From NCBI RefSeq assembly GCF_014647415.1, contig NZ_BMPD01000002.1:338324-402323 (forward strand): 64,000 nt of DNA, read 5' to 3'. Both the position numbers and the translations under genes were made by a program. This DNA comes from Haloarcula sebkhae. Its GTDB lineage: Archaea; Halobacteriota; Halobacteria; Halobacteriales; Haloarculaceae. Positions 1 through 7,635 of the stretch are shown in pieces. How positions within the stretch are numbered: the stretch's first letter is position 1; every line of letters starts with the position of its first letter. The notes beneath the pieces are model-generated. The model saw nothing but the letters and a program-made list of their open reading frames with translations, was not told the DNA's origin and did no database searches.

Positions 1-638
1 TAGCGGGTGAGCACCTCGCGGACTACGATATCAAGCGACTCGAAGTTTCACTTACGCCGGACGAACGGGACCGTTACGAGGAGTATCAGGGGACGTTCAC
101 CGACTATCTCAAGCAGTCCAACATCCAGCTCCGGTCGGGCAGCGATTATCAGGAACTCGTGAAGCGGTCTGGCAACGACCCGGCGGCTCGCGAGGCGTTA
201 CTGGCGAAACAGCGAGCTCGAGAGGTGATGATGAACGCCCAGCGGAAGGTCGACCGGCTGGCGACGATTCTGGACCGCCACCGCGAGGACCGGATCATCG
301 TCTTCACCGCCCACACCGACCTCGTGTACCGCCTCTCAGAGCGATTTCTCATTCCGGCGATAACGCACGAGACTGGCGCGAGCGAGCGCCGAGAGATCTT
401 AGAGCGGTTCCGTGACGGAACGTATTCCCGGGTCGTGACGGCGAACGTCCTCGATGAGGGTGTTGACGTGCCAGACGCGAACGTCGCCGTCGTCCTCTCG
501 GGCAGTGGCTCAGAGCGGGAGTTTACCCAGCGACTCGGCCGGATTCTACGGCCGAAAGCCGACGGCGGGCGGGCACTGCTGTACGAACTCGTGACCGAGG
601 AGACTGCGGAAGAGCAGGTCGCTAGGCGCCGCAGATAG
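1..638 (+). CDS. XPB/Rad25-type DNA helicase, C-terminal part (5' end outside window)
   Basis: The frame is open from base 3 and ends at TAG 636-638, so about 211 C-terminal residues are visible. They form the second RecA-like lobe of a superfamily 2 helicase: a segment equivalent to motif V (TANVLDEGVDVP) and the arginine-finger motif VI (QRLGRILRP) are clear. The XPB assignment rests on the gene immediately downstream, which encodes Bax1, the nuclease partner of archaeal XPB. XPB-Bax1 unwinds and incises DNA around lesions and bubbles in archaeal repair. The gap to Bax1 is 89 bp, so one transcript is likely. The N-terminal lobe and start lie upstream and cannot be judged. Confidence 0.8.
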   Translation, partial: AGEHLADYDIKRLEVSLTPDERDRYEEYQGTFTDYLKQSNIQLRSGSDYQELVKRSGNDPAAREALLAKQRAREVMMNAQRKVDRLATILDRHREDRIIVFTAHTDLVYRLSERFLIPAITHETGASERREILERFRDGTYSRVVTANVLDEGVDVPDANVAVVLSGSGSEREFTQRLGRILRPKADGGRALLYELVTEETAEEQVARRRR

Positions 639-727
639 TGAGCGATGCGCATCGAGGCGGCTCCTGAGCCTGCCGATGGGATTGCCTGACTCCCTGTTTT
701 TTGTCGCTCCGTCGCAGAAACACGCGT

Positions 728-2296
728 GTGCTGACGAAAGACCTCCTGCGGGTGTCTCGGGCGGGCGGCGGCTATCACCTGCAGTTCGCCGACACCGACG
801 CCGAGCGACTTGCGGCCCGCGTGCTTGGCATCTATCAGGGCCACGTCGGCGAATCCCGCGAGACACTGGAGGCTGCACTCGCGGATATAGAGCGTGAGGC
901 CGACGATTTCAAGCTGGTCCGCGGGCTGGCGGAACTCGTTGAACGGGAGGCTACCTTCGAGACGCAAGCTCCGGTCGACCCCGTTCGCGCCCGTCGTCGG
1001 GTGTTCGAAGCCGCTGCGGACATCGGGGTCGTGAGCGAAGCCGAGCGCCAGCAAACACTCACCGAGGCAGCCGATCACTTCGGCACGGACGCCGCGACGC
1101 TGGCCGACGCGCTGTACGCCGACCGGGACTCGCGGCAGATCCTCACCGATGTCGACTCGCGCTGGGGACCGGCCGAACTGCGGACCCAGTACAATCTCTC
1201 GCTGGCACAGACAGCGCTGTTCGACGCGACGGGAGTACGAGTCCGCTCCTCCGAGCCGAAAGCGCTCATTTCTGCCGTCAAACGTCTCCGGCTGATGTAC
1301 GAGATCCGCCGGACTGAGGCCGGTCGAGAAGTCGTCGTTACAGGACCGGACGCGCTGTTCTCGAACACACGCCGGTACGGGACCCGCTTCGCTCGTCTCC
1401 TGCGGACGGTCGCGACCGCGAGCGAGTGGGAGCTGACGGCGACTATCGACGACCGGGGCACCGAGCGGCAACTCACGCTCTCGGACGCGGATGTCTCCGT
1501 GCCCGGTGTCGAGCCCGTAACGGAGGTAAGCTACGACAGCGGCGTCGAAGCCGACTTCGCCGGTCGGTTCGCCGCGCTGGACCTCGACTGGGACCTGATA
1601 CGCGAACCGGAACCCCTTGCCGCGGGCGAACACGTCGTCATTCCGGACTTCGCCTTCGAGTGGCGGCCCGGCGCTGACACCGGTGTTCGTGATACTGGGC
1701 GTGGTGTGGAAGATTCGGATGAACCCGGCCATGACGACCCCCTCCGCGTCTTCTTCGAGATTATGGGGTTCTGGACGCCGGAGTACGTCGAGAAGAAACT
1801 CGCTCGCCTCGATGCGCTAGATGACATCGAGATGCTGGTCGCTGTCGACGAATCGCTTGGCGTTGGTGAGGAGATCGAAGCGACGGACAATCGAGCAATC
1901 CCGTACTCCGGTACGGTCAGCGTGAAAGACGTGCGGGATGCCCTGCGACCCTACGAGGAGCGACTGGTGCGTGAGAGCGTGGCGGAGATGCCCGACAAAC
2001 TGCGGCCAGATGCCAAAGTAATCTCGCTCGCTGACCTCGCTGTGGAGTACGGTGTCAGCGAGGATGCGCTGGCAGACGTGGCCTTTCCAGCTCACGAGCG
2101 CGTCGGCCGCACGCTCGTAGACCCCGCTGTGCTTGATGAACTGGCCGAGGAAATCGAACCCGAAATGGCATACGAGGCGGCGATTGACCGACTGGCCGAC
2201 TATGACATCGAGGACGACAGCGCTGCGCTCGCACGCCTTGGCTACCGCGTTGCTTGGGAAGGACTGGGTGAGGGGACAATCCAGCCACGGGAGTGA
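728..2296 (+). CDS. bax1: Bax1, XPB-associated nuclease (DUF790 family)
   Basis: A 522-aa protein of the DUF790/Bax1 family, a structure-specific endonuclease that binds XPB and cuts beside the DNA bubble it opens. The start is taken as GTG 728 because the product then begins LTKDLLRVSR, the usual family N-terminus; a TTG at 701 would add nine residues of unlike character. The nuclease part is C-terminal. Near residue 305 there is a PDF motif (IPDFAFEW), and near 343 the motif FFEIMGFWTPEYVEKK, which together look like a PD-(D/E)xK-type active site (Asp ... Glu ... Lys). The acidic stretch between them is typically halophilic. It follows the XPB gene and ends just before a convergent hairpin. 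Confidence 0.85.
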   Translation: MLTKDLLRVSRAGGGYHLQFADTDAERLAARVLGIYQGHVGESRETLEAALADIEREADDFKLVRGLAELVEREATFETQAPVDPVRARRRVFEAAADIGVVSEAERQQTLTEAADHFGTDAATLADALYADRDSRQILTDVDSRWGPAELRTQYNLSLAQTALFDATGVRVRSSEPKALISAVKRLRLMYEIRRTEAGREVVVTGPDALFSNTRRYGTRFARLLRTVATASEWELTATIDDRGTERQLTLSDADVSVPGVEPVTEVSYDSGVEADFAGRFAALDLDWDLIREPEPLAAGEHVVIPDFAFEWRPGADTGVRDTGRGVEDSDEPGHDDPLRVFFEIMGFWTPEYVEKKLARLDALDDIEMLVAVDESLGVGEEIEATDNRAIPYSGTVSVKDVRDALRPYEERLVRESVAEMPDKLRPDAKVISLADLAVEYGVSEDALADVAFPAHERVGRTLVDPAVLDELAEEIEPEMAYEAAIDRLADYDIEDDSAALARLGYRVAWEGLGEGTIQPRE

Positions 2297-2315
2297 GCTG
2301 GCTGTGAGAAACGAC

Positions 2316-2347
2316 GGGGAATCCGCTCCCAAGTACAGCGGATCCCC
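2316..2347. repeat. Inverted repeat between convergent genes (possible terminator hairpin)
   Basis: The arms GGGGAATCCGCT (2316-2327) and AGCGGATCCCC (2337-2347) pair over 11 bp with a single bulged base and a 9-nt loop. The repeat lies in the 77-bp gap between the stop codons of bax1 and the leftward nucleotidyltransferase gene. That position suits a hairpin that separates convergent transcripts. Archaeal termination usually depends on T-tracts, and there is no strong T-run here, so the termination role is inference. Confidence 0.5.
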
Positions 2348-2373
2348 ACCGCAATGAAGGGAGCAACCGGCGT

Positions 2374-3597
2374 TCAGGCCGGTTCGTCAAGTTGCTCCTC
2401 GGAAGGCTGTCGCCGCCACTGTGGCGTTTCGAGGAAGAGTCGGAGCGGCCAGATGACGTAGTACAGCGGATGCAACGGACCGGGGAGCGGGCAAAACTGG
2501 TATTCCGAGTACGTTGGGTGAAGCGACGAGTGCAACAGCAGGAACGGCACCAGCGCAGTTATCGAATCGCTGGCAGCCAGATAAAACCGAGCGGCTTCGA
2601 ACTGCGTGGGCGCCTCTGTCGTCCCGGCAGCCAGCGACTCGACGACGGCTTCAGCTAATTCAGCGATGCGACCGTCCGTGCGAAGACGGTCCAGTATCGG
2701 CGCTGGGAGGGCATACCCGAAGACGGCACGGGCGAGCGCAGCCCCGAGCAGTAGATTCCGCTCAACGCCAGTTTCTCGTGCCCGGGCAAGGACGTGTGAC
2801 CAGTCGGCATCTGCGGACTCCAGCGCCGCAACGAAGTCACAGAGCCACTTCAGGAGATACCAGCGGTGCTTGGTTCCGTGAAACGCCAACACGAGCAGCC
2901 GGTCTGACTGTGCAAGCGCCAGGAGTGGTTGGCCGCCGACCGCCACTGCGTCGCGGCGGTCCCAGAGTTCATCGAAGGGTGTTGAGAACGGCCGCTCGGC
3001 GTCGCCAACCCGCCAGCGAAGCTCAACGTCGAACTCCGGCCCTCGCATCTCGTACTCGTGAACGATTGCTTTCGTCACAGGACCGCCCAACAGTGCGGCG
3101 TCGTCCAACCGCGGCGTGCCCCCCCGCCACTCGTATCCTCGCTCTTCCAGAATATCCGCGGCAACGGGGATATCTTCCGGATGGACAAGCAGATCCAGGT
3201 CATTGTACTCACGCGCTGTTGCGTCGTCGTACGCAACGGCAGACAGCACCGGTCCCTTGAACGGCATTACGCGTACACCGCGTGTCTCGAAGCGCTCTAG
3301 TATCTCCTGTAGCTCGGCCGTGAACGCGAGATTTCGCATCCGTTTTCCCTGTACGATGCTGCTAAGTCGTGTCAACACGTCCGCTGGCACGGTGAACTCA
3401 TCACCACTCTCGCGTGCCATCACCTCCAGCCCCTCATAGAGGAGTTGCACGACGCCGTGATACCGGGCGAGTTCAACGACGCGGTCCCAGTCGGGCGTGT
3501 CATCCAGCGGGAGAGGCTCGGGGGAAGCGTCGGTGACAATTGCGGTCCGAGTACAGTTGAGCACCACCTGAAGTTCGGGTTCAGCCTCCGTCAGCAT
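2374..3597 (-). CDS. Nucleotidyltransferase-fold protein of the RiPP cluster (NTP_transf_5 family)
   Basis: A 407-aa protein of the uncharacterised nucleotidyltransferase family PF14907. The core signature is visible: MPFKGP at 111-116 followed by YNDLDLLV with the paired acidic residues Asp133 and Asp135 expected to bind metal. Relatives occur in paeninodin-type lasso peptide clusters beside an HprK-like kinase, and one such protein has been reported to add a hexose to the phosphorylated peptide (recalled, not checked). Its ATG overlaps the kinase stop by 7 bp, so the two are translationally coupled and probably act in sequence on the same substrate. It is the last gene of the leftward unit. 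Family call is firm; the reaction is inference. Confidence 0.75.
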   Translation of the reverse strand: MLTEAEPELQVVLNCTRTAIVTDASPEPLPLDDTPDWDRVVELARYHGVVQLLYEGLEVMARESGDEFTVPADVLTRLSSIVQGKRMRNLAFTAELQEILERFETRGVRVMPFKGPVLSAVAYDDATAREYNDLDLLVHPEDIPVAADILEERGYEWRGGTPRLDDAALLGGPVTKAIVHEYEMRGPEFDVELRWRVGDAERPFSTPFDELWDRRDAVAVGGQPLLALAQSDRLLVLAFHGTKHRWYLLKWLCDFVAALESADADWSHVLARARETGVERNLLLGAALARAVFGYALPAPILDRLRTDGRIAELAEAVVESLAAGTTEAPTQFEAARFYLAASDSITALVPFLLLHSSLHPTYSEYQFCPLPGPLHPLYYVIWPLRLFLETPQWRRQPSEEQLDEPA

Positions 3598-4505
3598 GAA
3601 TCGCTCTTGAGATCAGACTGAATCCTGGCTGCGACATCCCGAATCGTATCGAGATCTCGTGGCCGGCGAAGCCGTCTTATATTTGTGTTGTCGACGATCT
3701 CCCCGCAGGCGTCGAAGTTAGACACGGCCTGACCGTCGGCTTCCAGCGCGCCCAGCGTGTACGTGTTATTCACGAGCGCCATGATCTGCTCGTTCGGCCT
3801 GACTGATTCTACTTCGATTGTCTCGCCGTCTTCGAGGAGGTAGATGTGCTCTAACGGTACCGGAGTCGCGGGCTGGTCGTGCCTGAGCCCGTAGAAGTGT
3901 CGAGGGCGCCCGTCGTGGACCTGTTCCGGTGGTTCGACCGGGGGGTCGAACGCCTCAACTGCCTCCGGATCGAGTTTCATCGATGGGTAGCCGCTCCGGA
4001 CAATCGGTCCTTCATCGTCCAGCGCTATCGCAGCCACGTCGTCGCTGAGGACACGGTGTCCGTCGAGCAGGCAGGCCATCGCAGTTGTCGTTTTTCCGAC
4101 CCCCGACTCCCCGACGAACGCCACTGCACGCCCGTCGATGCTGACAGTACTGGCGTGCAGCACGAAGTAGCCCCGTTGATCCAGCAGGTGGTTCAACGCC
4201 GGGCCGACCAATACATGACGGAGCACTTCGCTGGGCACGCCCGCGGCCGGGTCCACAGCAATGGACGTGCCGTCGCAAATTCTGACCGTTGCGGCGTCGT
4301 ATAGAAGGTAGTATTCGCGCTCAGTTACTACGTGAAAAGTCGTCCCGGACGCAGCCGACAGTGGGCGGGGAATCCGTTCCTCGGTGATGGTGACATCAAC
4401 TCGCCCGTCGGGCGCTGTCTCAGCGGGCGGAAGCTCCGGTACGTCGAAAGCCGAGCGGACCGTCAGGCCAAAGGCTTCGTACGTGGCCGCGTTTGTCGTC
4501 GCCAT
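3591..4505 (-). CDS. HprK-like peptide kinase of the lasso-type RiPP cluster
   Basis: A 304-aa P-loop kinase of the HPr kinase/phosphorylase type. The Walker A loop GESGVGKT is at 132-139, preceded by LHAST (117-121), and LSDDVAAI (154-161) follows as the Walker B-like acidic segment. ATG 4505 is chosen because GGGAGG lies about 10 nt upstream; a GTG at 4562 would add 19 residues without such a site. The haloarchaeal context has no phosphotransferase genes nearby. In paeninodin-type clusters homologues phosphorylate the C-terminal Ser of the peptide, and the precursor 233 bp upstream indeed ends in Ser32. Probably co-transcribed with the overlapping nucleotidyltransferase. Confidence 0.78.
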   Translation of the reverse strand: MATTNAATYEAFGLTVRSAFDVPELPPAETAPDGRVDVTITEERIPRPLSAASGTTFHVVTEREYYLLYDAATVRICDGTSIAVDPAAGVPSEVLRHVLVGPALNHLLDQRGYFVLHASTVSIDGRAVAFVGESGVGKTTTAMACLLDGHRVLSDDVAAIALDDEGPIVRSGYPSMKLDPEAVEAFDPPVEPPEQVHDGRPRHFYGLRHDQPATPVPLEHIYLLEDGETIEVESVRPNEQIMALVNNTYTLGALEADGQAVSNFDACGEIVDNTNIRRLRRPRDLDTIRDVAARIQSDLKSDSC

Positions 4506-4738
4506 CCGGCTAGTTTCCTCCCTGCGTGGTTGTCCACCGATTCCATCTATGTTGAAACACACCCCATCTACGGCACCCCTGGTTCATAGCAGACCGCTTG
4601 ACTGCTGTGGTGGATAAGAATGGGCTCTTTACTCCCAGCACATATCGATAGAACCGTCGCGGTGAATACACTGAACGTCGCCAGTGTCGAGTACCAATAA
4701 AAGAGAAGGCTGTTAGATATGTGGGCCGGCTGTGGACG

Positions 4739-4837
4739 TTAGCTCCACTTCCCGTATCCGTCGTCGTGGTCCCACCAGTTCGTTTTTTCCTCGACAGTTC
4801 CGTACGTTTCGACCGACGGCGTTTCGTATTCCTTCAT
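4739..4837 (-). CDS. Lasso-type RiPP precursor peptide (32 aa, putative)
   Basis: Read by hand on the minus strand: ATG 4837 to TAA 4739, 32 residues. The leader fits the lasso recognition pattern Y-x2-P-x-L/V-x3-G-x5-T exactly: Tyr4, Pro7, Val9, Gly13, Thr19. Tyr, Pro and Gly are bound by the PqqD-like B1 protein in known systems, and Thr sits at the penultimate leader position. Cleavage after Asn20 would release the core WWDHDDGYGKWS. The core ends in Ser32, the kind of residue phosphorylated by cluster kinases. Asp occurs at core positions 3, 5 and 6, not at 7-9 as needed for a normal lasso ring. GGGGGT lies just upstream of the ATG. It sits between the peptidase and kinase genes. Expression and processing are inferred. 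Confidence 0.75.
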   Translation of the reverse strand: MKEYETPSVETYGTVEEKTNWWDHDDGYGKWS

Positions 4838-4872
4838 GGGTTACCCCCGTCCCTGCTTTCAGATGTCGGTGT

Positions 4873-4882
4873 GTTTGTTATA
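4873..4882 (-). promoter_or_regulatory. Likely TATA box of the precursor gene
   Basis: On the minus strand the sequence reads TATAACAAAC, centred about 41 nt upstream of the precursor ATG, in a 90-bp AT-rich stretch unlike the surrounding coding DNA. This would give a 5' UTR of about 15 nt that carries the GGGGGT ribosome-binding site. The box upstream of the PqqD-like gene (5669-5678) reads CATAACAAAT, so the two share ATAACAAA. A separate promoter would let the precursor be made in excess over its enzymes. Confidence 0.4.
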
Positions 4883-4929
4883 GTATCTATTACTATTGAA
4901 TTACTTCAGAATAGAGTGTTTACTACTCG

Positions 4930-5373
4930 TTAGCCATGTACTTCGCGTTCGGTGAGTGTTCGGAAACGCCCGAAGTCGTCGATATCTCCGATAAGGACGT
5001 CCCCGTTCGATTCGATCCAAGCGTGTGCCTCGAACGTATCGGACTGCGGATCCACGCCGAAGCGGAGACGATGCGGCAGGTCGTTGGCGACCAGCAGTGT
5101 ACTACCAGTGAGTGCTCTGTCGAGACAATCGTAGGTGCCCGGTAGACACGATCCTGCTGTCAGAACCGCCCAGCGGACAGACTCCGGTGACGCAGACTGT
5201 CGATGGCAGGGGAGAAACTGAGCGGCCGTACCGAAATATCGCTCCGCGTCCTCCAGCCCAGCGACTGCAAGCAGTACCTTGCTCGCAGCGATCAGTACCA
5301 CTGCTTCACAGAGCAAAAGCTTCTGTCCCCGAGGCAACGCTCTGCACTCACGGAGTCGGGCTCGCATCGACAT
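4930..5373 (-). CDS. Lasso-type leader peptidase (B2, transglutaminase-like)
   Basis: A 147-aa protein of the Transglut_core3 family (PF13471), the cysteine protease that removes the leader of lasso peptides. The expected catalytic residues are present: Cys83 in YDCLDRAL, His117 in FEAHAWIE, and an acidic partner at Asp125 or Asp130. An N-terminal hydrophobic patch (18-40) is typical of these proteins. ATG 5373 is chosen because GGGGAG lies about 9 nt upstream and the length then matches the family; ATG 5367 is possible. It overlaps the end of the PqqD-like gene by 26 bp, which implies coupled translation of B1 and B2. It needs B1 to present the precursor. Confidence 0.85.
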   Translation of the reverse strand: MSMRARLRECRALPRGQKLLLCEAVVLIAASKVLLAVAGLEDAERYFGTAAQFLPCHRQSASPESVRWAVLTAGSCLPGTYDCLDRALTGSTLLVANDLPHRLRFGVDPQSDTFEAHAWIESNGDVLIGDIDDFGRFRTLTEREVHG

Positions 5374-5644
5374 TGATGAGTTGCTCCCCGGCAAGCGTTT
5401 CCAGAAAGTGTTCCACGTCATTTGCCGCTCGGTTTCTGTCGACATCGTACTCCCCGACCAGCGCCGAGACGATGTCCGCTGGCTCAGTCGGTTCCTGAAT
5501 TCGCTCCCAGATATCCGGGCCGACTCCCGACAGGCCCTGGTACCGCCCCGTCTCGTTGTTGAGCAACACGATTTCCCCGTTGATAGTCGTGGTGACACAG
5601 TTATCAGTTGCGACGACAGTCAATCCGGAATCTATTGCGACCAT
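5348..5644 (-). CDS. PqqD-like RiPP recognition protein (B1)
   Basis: A 98-aa PqqD-family protein, the RiPP recognition element that binds the leader as an extra beta strand and delivers it to the peptidase. Features seen are the early beta segment INGEIVLLNNETGRYQGLS with the usual D/E-x-G-x-Y-x2-L pattern, then GPDIWERIQEP and helical segments ending with LINVD. ATG 5644 gives the normal family length; the longer open frame upstream (to 5803) is not PqqD-like. A TATA-like box centred about 29 nt upstream suggests a leaderless mRNA. It is the first gene of the leftward unit B1-B2-precursor-kinase-nucleotidyltransferase. Confidence 0.82.
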   Translation of the reverse strand: MVAIDSGLTVVATDNCVTTTINGEIVLLNNETGRYQGLSGVGPDIWERIQEPTEPADIVSALVGEYDVDRNRAANDVEHFLETLAGEQLINVDASPTP

Positions 5645-5668
5645 ACGGATATCCGCGCTACTCGCACT

Positions 5669-5678
5669 ATTTGTTATG
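5669..5678 (-). promoter_or_regulatory. Likely TATA box of the PqqD-like gene
   Basis: The minus strand reads CATAACAAAT, centred about 29 nt before ATG 5644, which would place the transcript start within a few bases of the start codon. It shares ATAACAAA with the box before the precursor gene, which hints that both are read by the same basal factors or under common control. Supported only by position and base composition. Confidence 0.4.
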
Positions 5679-5792
5679 GCCTCTTTTCCTCCCCGCCGCC
5701 GCTCTAACTGCCGGTAGACGTGCCCTTCGCTCCCGAACGACCCGGCCGTAGTAAGCCGGTAACTATGCCTCATAGAAACCGCATCCCGAACA

Positions 5793-7601
5793 ATGGCTGC
5801 CACTCCCTCGGTCAGTGAAAAATACGCATCGTTGCGCCGCGTGGCGCTGTATCGTCCGGCGCTGACGGGGAGTATCGTCGCCGCCAGCCTCTTCGTGATG
5901 CTGCTGGAAGGCGTCGGCCTCTCGTTCCTGTTTCCGATACTCGACGCCGCACAGGCCGGCCAGGGCCTCCCGTTTCAGCCGGACGGCGTCACCGGCCAAT
6001 TTCTTTCCGCGTACGCCGCTGCAGGACTGCCGCTCACACTCGAATTCCTGCTGGCCGGCCTCGCGTGCGTGATGGTCGTCCGGTACACGGCGTCGTTTAC
6101 CGTGAAATGGCTCGCGGCGAAGCTCACACAGACGTACGAACGTGACCTCAAAGACCGGGCCTACGAACTGGCAATGGGCGCATCAGTTGCCTACTACGAC
6201 GATAAGGGGTCCGACGACATCATGAACACGATTCTGACACAGACCCGCTACGCCGGGCGTGTCATCGGCCGGATTATCCAGTTCTTCCAGCAGGCAATCC
6301 TCTCTCTGGTGTATATCGGAATCGCGCTGGCTATCGCACCGATGCTGGCAGTCGGTTCTGCTGTCGCTCTCGGCGGTGTCACAGCGATCATCAGATACGG
6401 CATCGAGCCCGGGTACGCCGTCGGCGACCGTGTGGCGACGGCAAACGAACAGCTACAGGAGACAACACAGGCGGGGACGCAGGGTATCCGTGACGTGAAG
6501 CTGTTCAGCATGGGCGACGGGCTGATTGCCGAGTTCCGGGCCACGCTCGACCGGTACACTTCGACCAGCATCGCTGTTCGCCGGAACGAGGTCGCAATCG
6601 GTAGCCTCTATCGGCTCTCGGTCTCGCTGCTCCTGTTTGGTCTCGTCTACGTTGCACTCAGTTTCCGGGCGCTGTCTATCCCGGAACTCGGCGTGTTCCT
6701 GTTCGCGATGCTCCGACTCGCGCCCCGGCTGAGCTCGCTCAACTCCACCGTCTACGCTATCGAGGGAGAGCTACCACATCTGGTTCGAACGCACCAGTTC
6801 ATCGACCGCCTCGAAGCCCAGCAGGAGCCAGCTGGCGGGCAGTCGGTCCCGAACCGAATCCGGCAGATCGCGTTCGAAAACGTCTCGTTTGCCTACGAAG
6901 ACGAGCCAGTGCTTGCAGACTTCTCGATGACTGTCGAGCGAGGCGAGTTCATCGGTATCGTCGGCGAGTCCGGCGGCGGCAAGTCGACAGTCGTCTCGCT
7001 GCTCACTCGGCTCTATGCGGCGGATAGCGGTGACATCCTAGCGAACGGGACGCCGATTTCGACCTATGCCCTCGACGAATGGCGTGACGCCGTTGCGATG
7101 GTCCGACAGGACCCACATATCTTCAACGACACGTTACGGTACAACCTCACTGCCGGACGGGATATCTCCGACGAGACGCTCTACGAAGTCGCCGAGAAGG
7201 CCCTCGTTCTCGAATTTCTCGATAACCTCCCGCAGGGGCTCGACACGGTACTGGGCGACGACGGCGTGAAACTGTCTGGCGGGCAGCGCCAGCGCGTCGC
7301 ACTGGCGCGAGCGCTGCTGACGGACGCAGAGATACTCGTGCTCGATGAGGCCACCAGCGACCTCGACTCGAATCTGGAACGGCAGATCCATCGAACCGTC
7401 GAGACGCTTGACGGAGACAAGACCGTGATCGCAATCGCCCACCGACTCTCGACCGTCTCCAATGCCGACCGAATATACACCGTCGAGGATGGGCGGGTAA
7501 CGGAACGGGGGAGCCACGCCGAACTGCTCGACGTCGACGGGACGTACGCGGAGTTGTACGCGATGCAAGGAACGGCAGCCGCGAAGTCTTCCAGCGGCTG
7601 A
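5793..7601 (+). CDS. ABC exporter of the lasso-type cluster (membrane and ATPase domains fused)
   Basis: A 602-aa half-transporter of the MsbA/HlyB/lasso-D type. Residues 1-330 hold about six membrane segments. The ATPase domain carries Walker A GESGGGKST (about 390-398), the signature LSGGQRQR (about 493) and Walker B ILVLDEATSDLD (about 515). Proteins of this shape export lasso peptides and protect the producer. It starts 149 bp from the PqqD-like gene and is read divergently, so it is tied to the cluster by position and by architecture. There is no N-terminal C39 peptidase domain, consistent with the separate B2 peptidase doing the cleavage. Lipid or drug export is the alternative, as many haloarchaeal homologues are unassigned. 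Confidence 0.8.
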   Translation: MAATPSVSEKYASLRRVALYRPALTGSIVAASLFVMLLEGVGLSFLFPILDAAQAGQGLPFQPDGVTGQFLSAYAAAGLPLTLEFLLAGLACVMVVRYTASFTVKWLAAKLTQTYERDLKDRAYELAMGASVAYYDDKGSDDIMNTILTQTRYAGRVIGRIIQFFQQAILSLVYIGIALAIAPMLAVGSAVALGGVTAIIRYGIEPGYAVGDRVATANEQLQETTQAGTQGIRDVKLFSMGDGLIAEFRATLDRYTSTSIAVRRNEVAIGSLYRLSVSLLLFGLVYVALSFRALSIPELGVFLFAMLRLAPRLSSLNSTVYAIEGELPHLVRTHQFIDRLEAQQEPAGGQSVPNRIRQIAFENVSFAYEDEPVLADFSMTVERGEFIGIVGESGGGKSTVVSLLTRLYAADSGDILANGTPISTYALDEWRDAVAMVRQDPHIFNDTLRYNLTAGRDISDETLYEVAEKALVLEFLDNLPQGLDTVLGDDGVKLSGGQRQRVALARALLTDAEILVLDEATSDLDSNLERQIHRTVETLDGDKTVIAIAHRLSTVSNADRIYTVEDGRVTERGSHAELLDVDGTYAELYAMQGTAAAKSSSG

Positions 7602-7635
7602 GCCGTTCTCGTCCAAGTGGTCGTACCGCCCTCTG

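Noticed and set aside
149-1732. 527-aa open frame opposite the XPB and bax1 genes
   Set aside because: High-GC coding DNA leaves long antisense frames open; the sense strand carries clear family motifs and the antisense product has none.
4506-4738. A second precursor peptide between the first precursor and the kinase gene
   Set aside because: Both strands read; only frames of fewer than 15 codons without Tyr-x2-Pro leader features were found.
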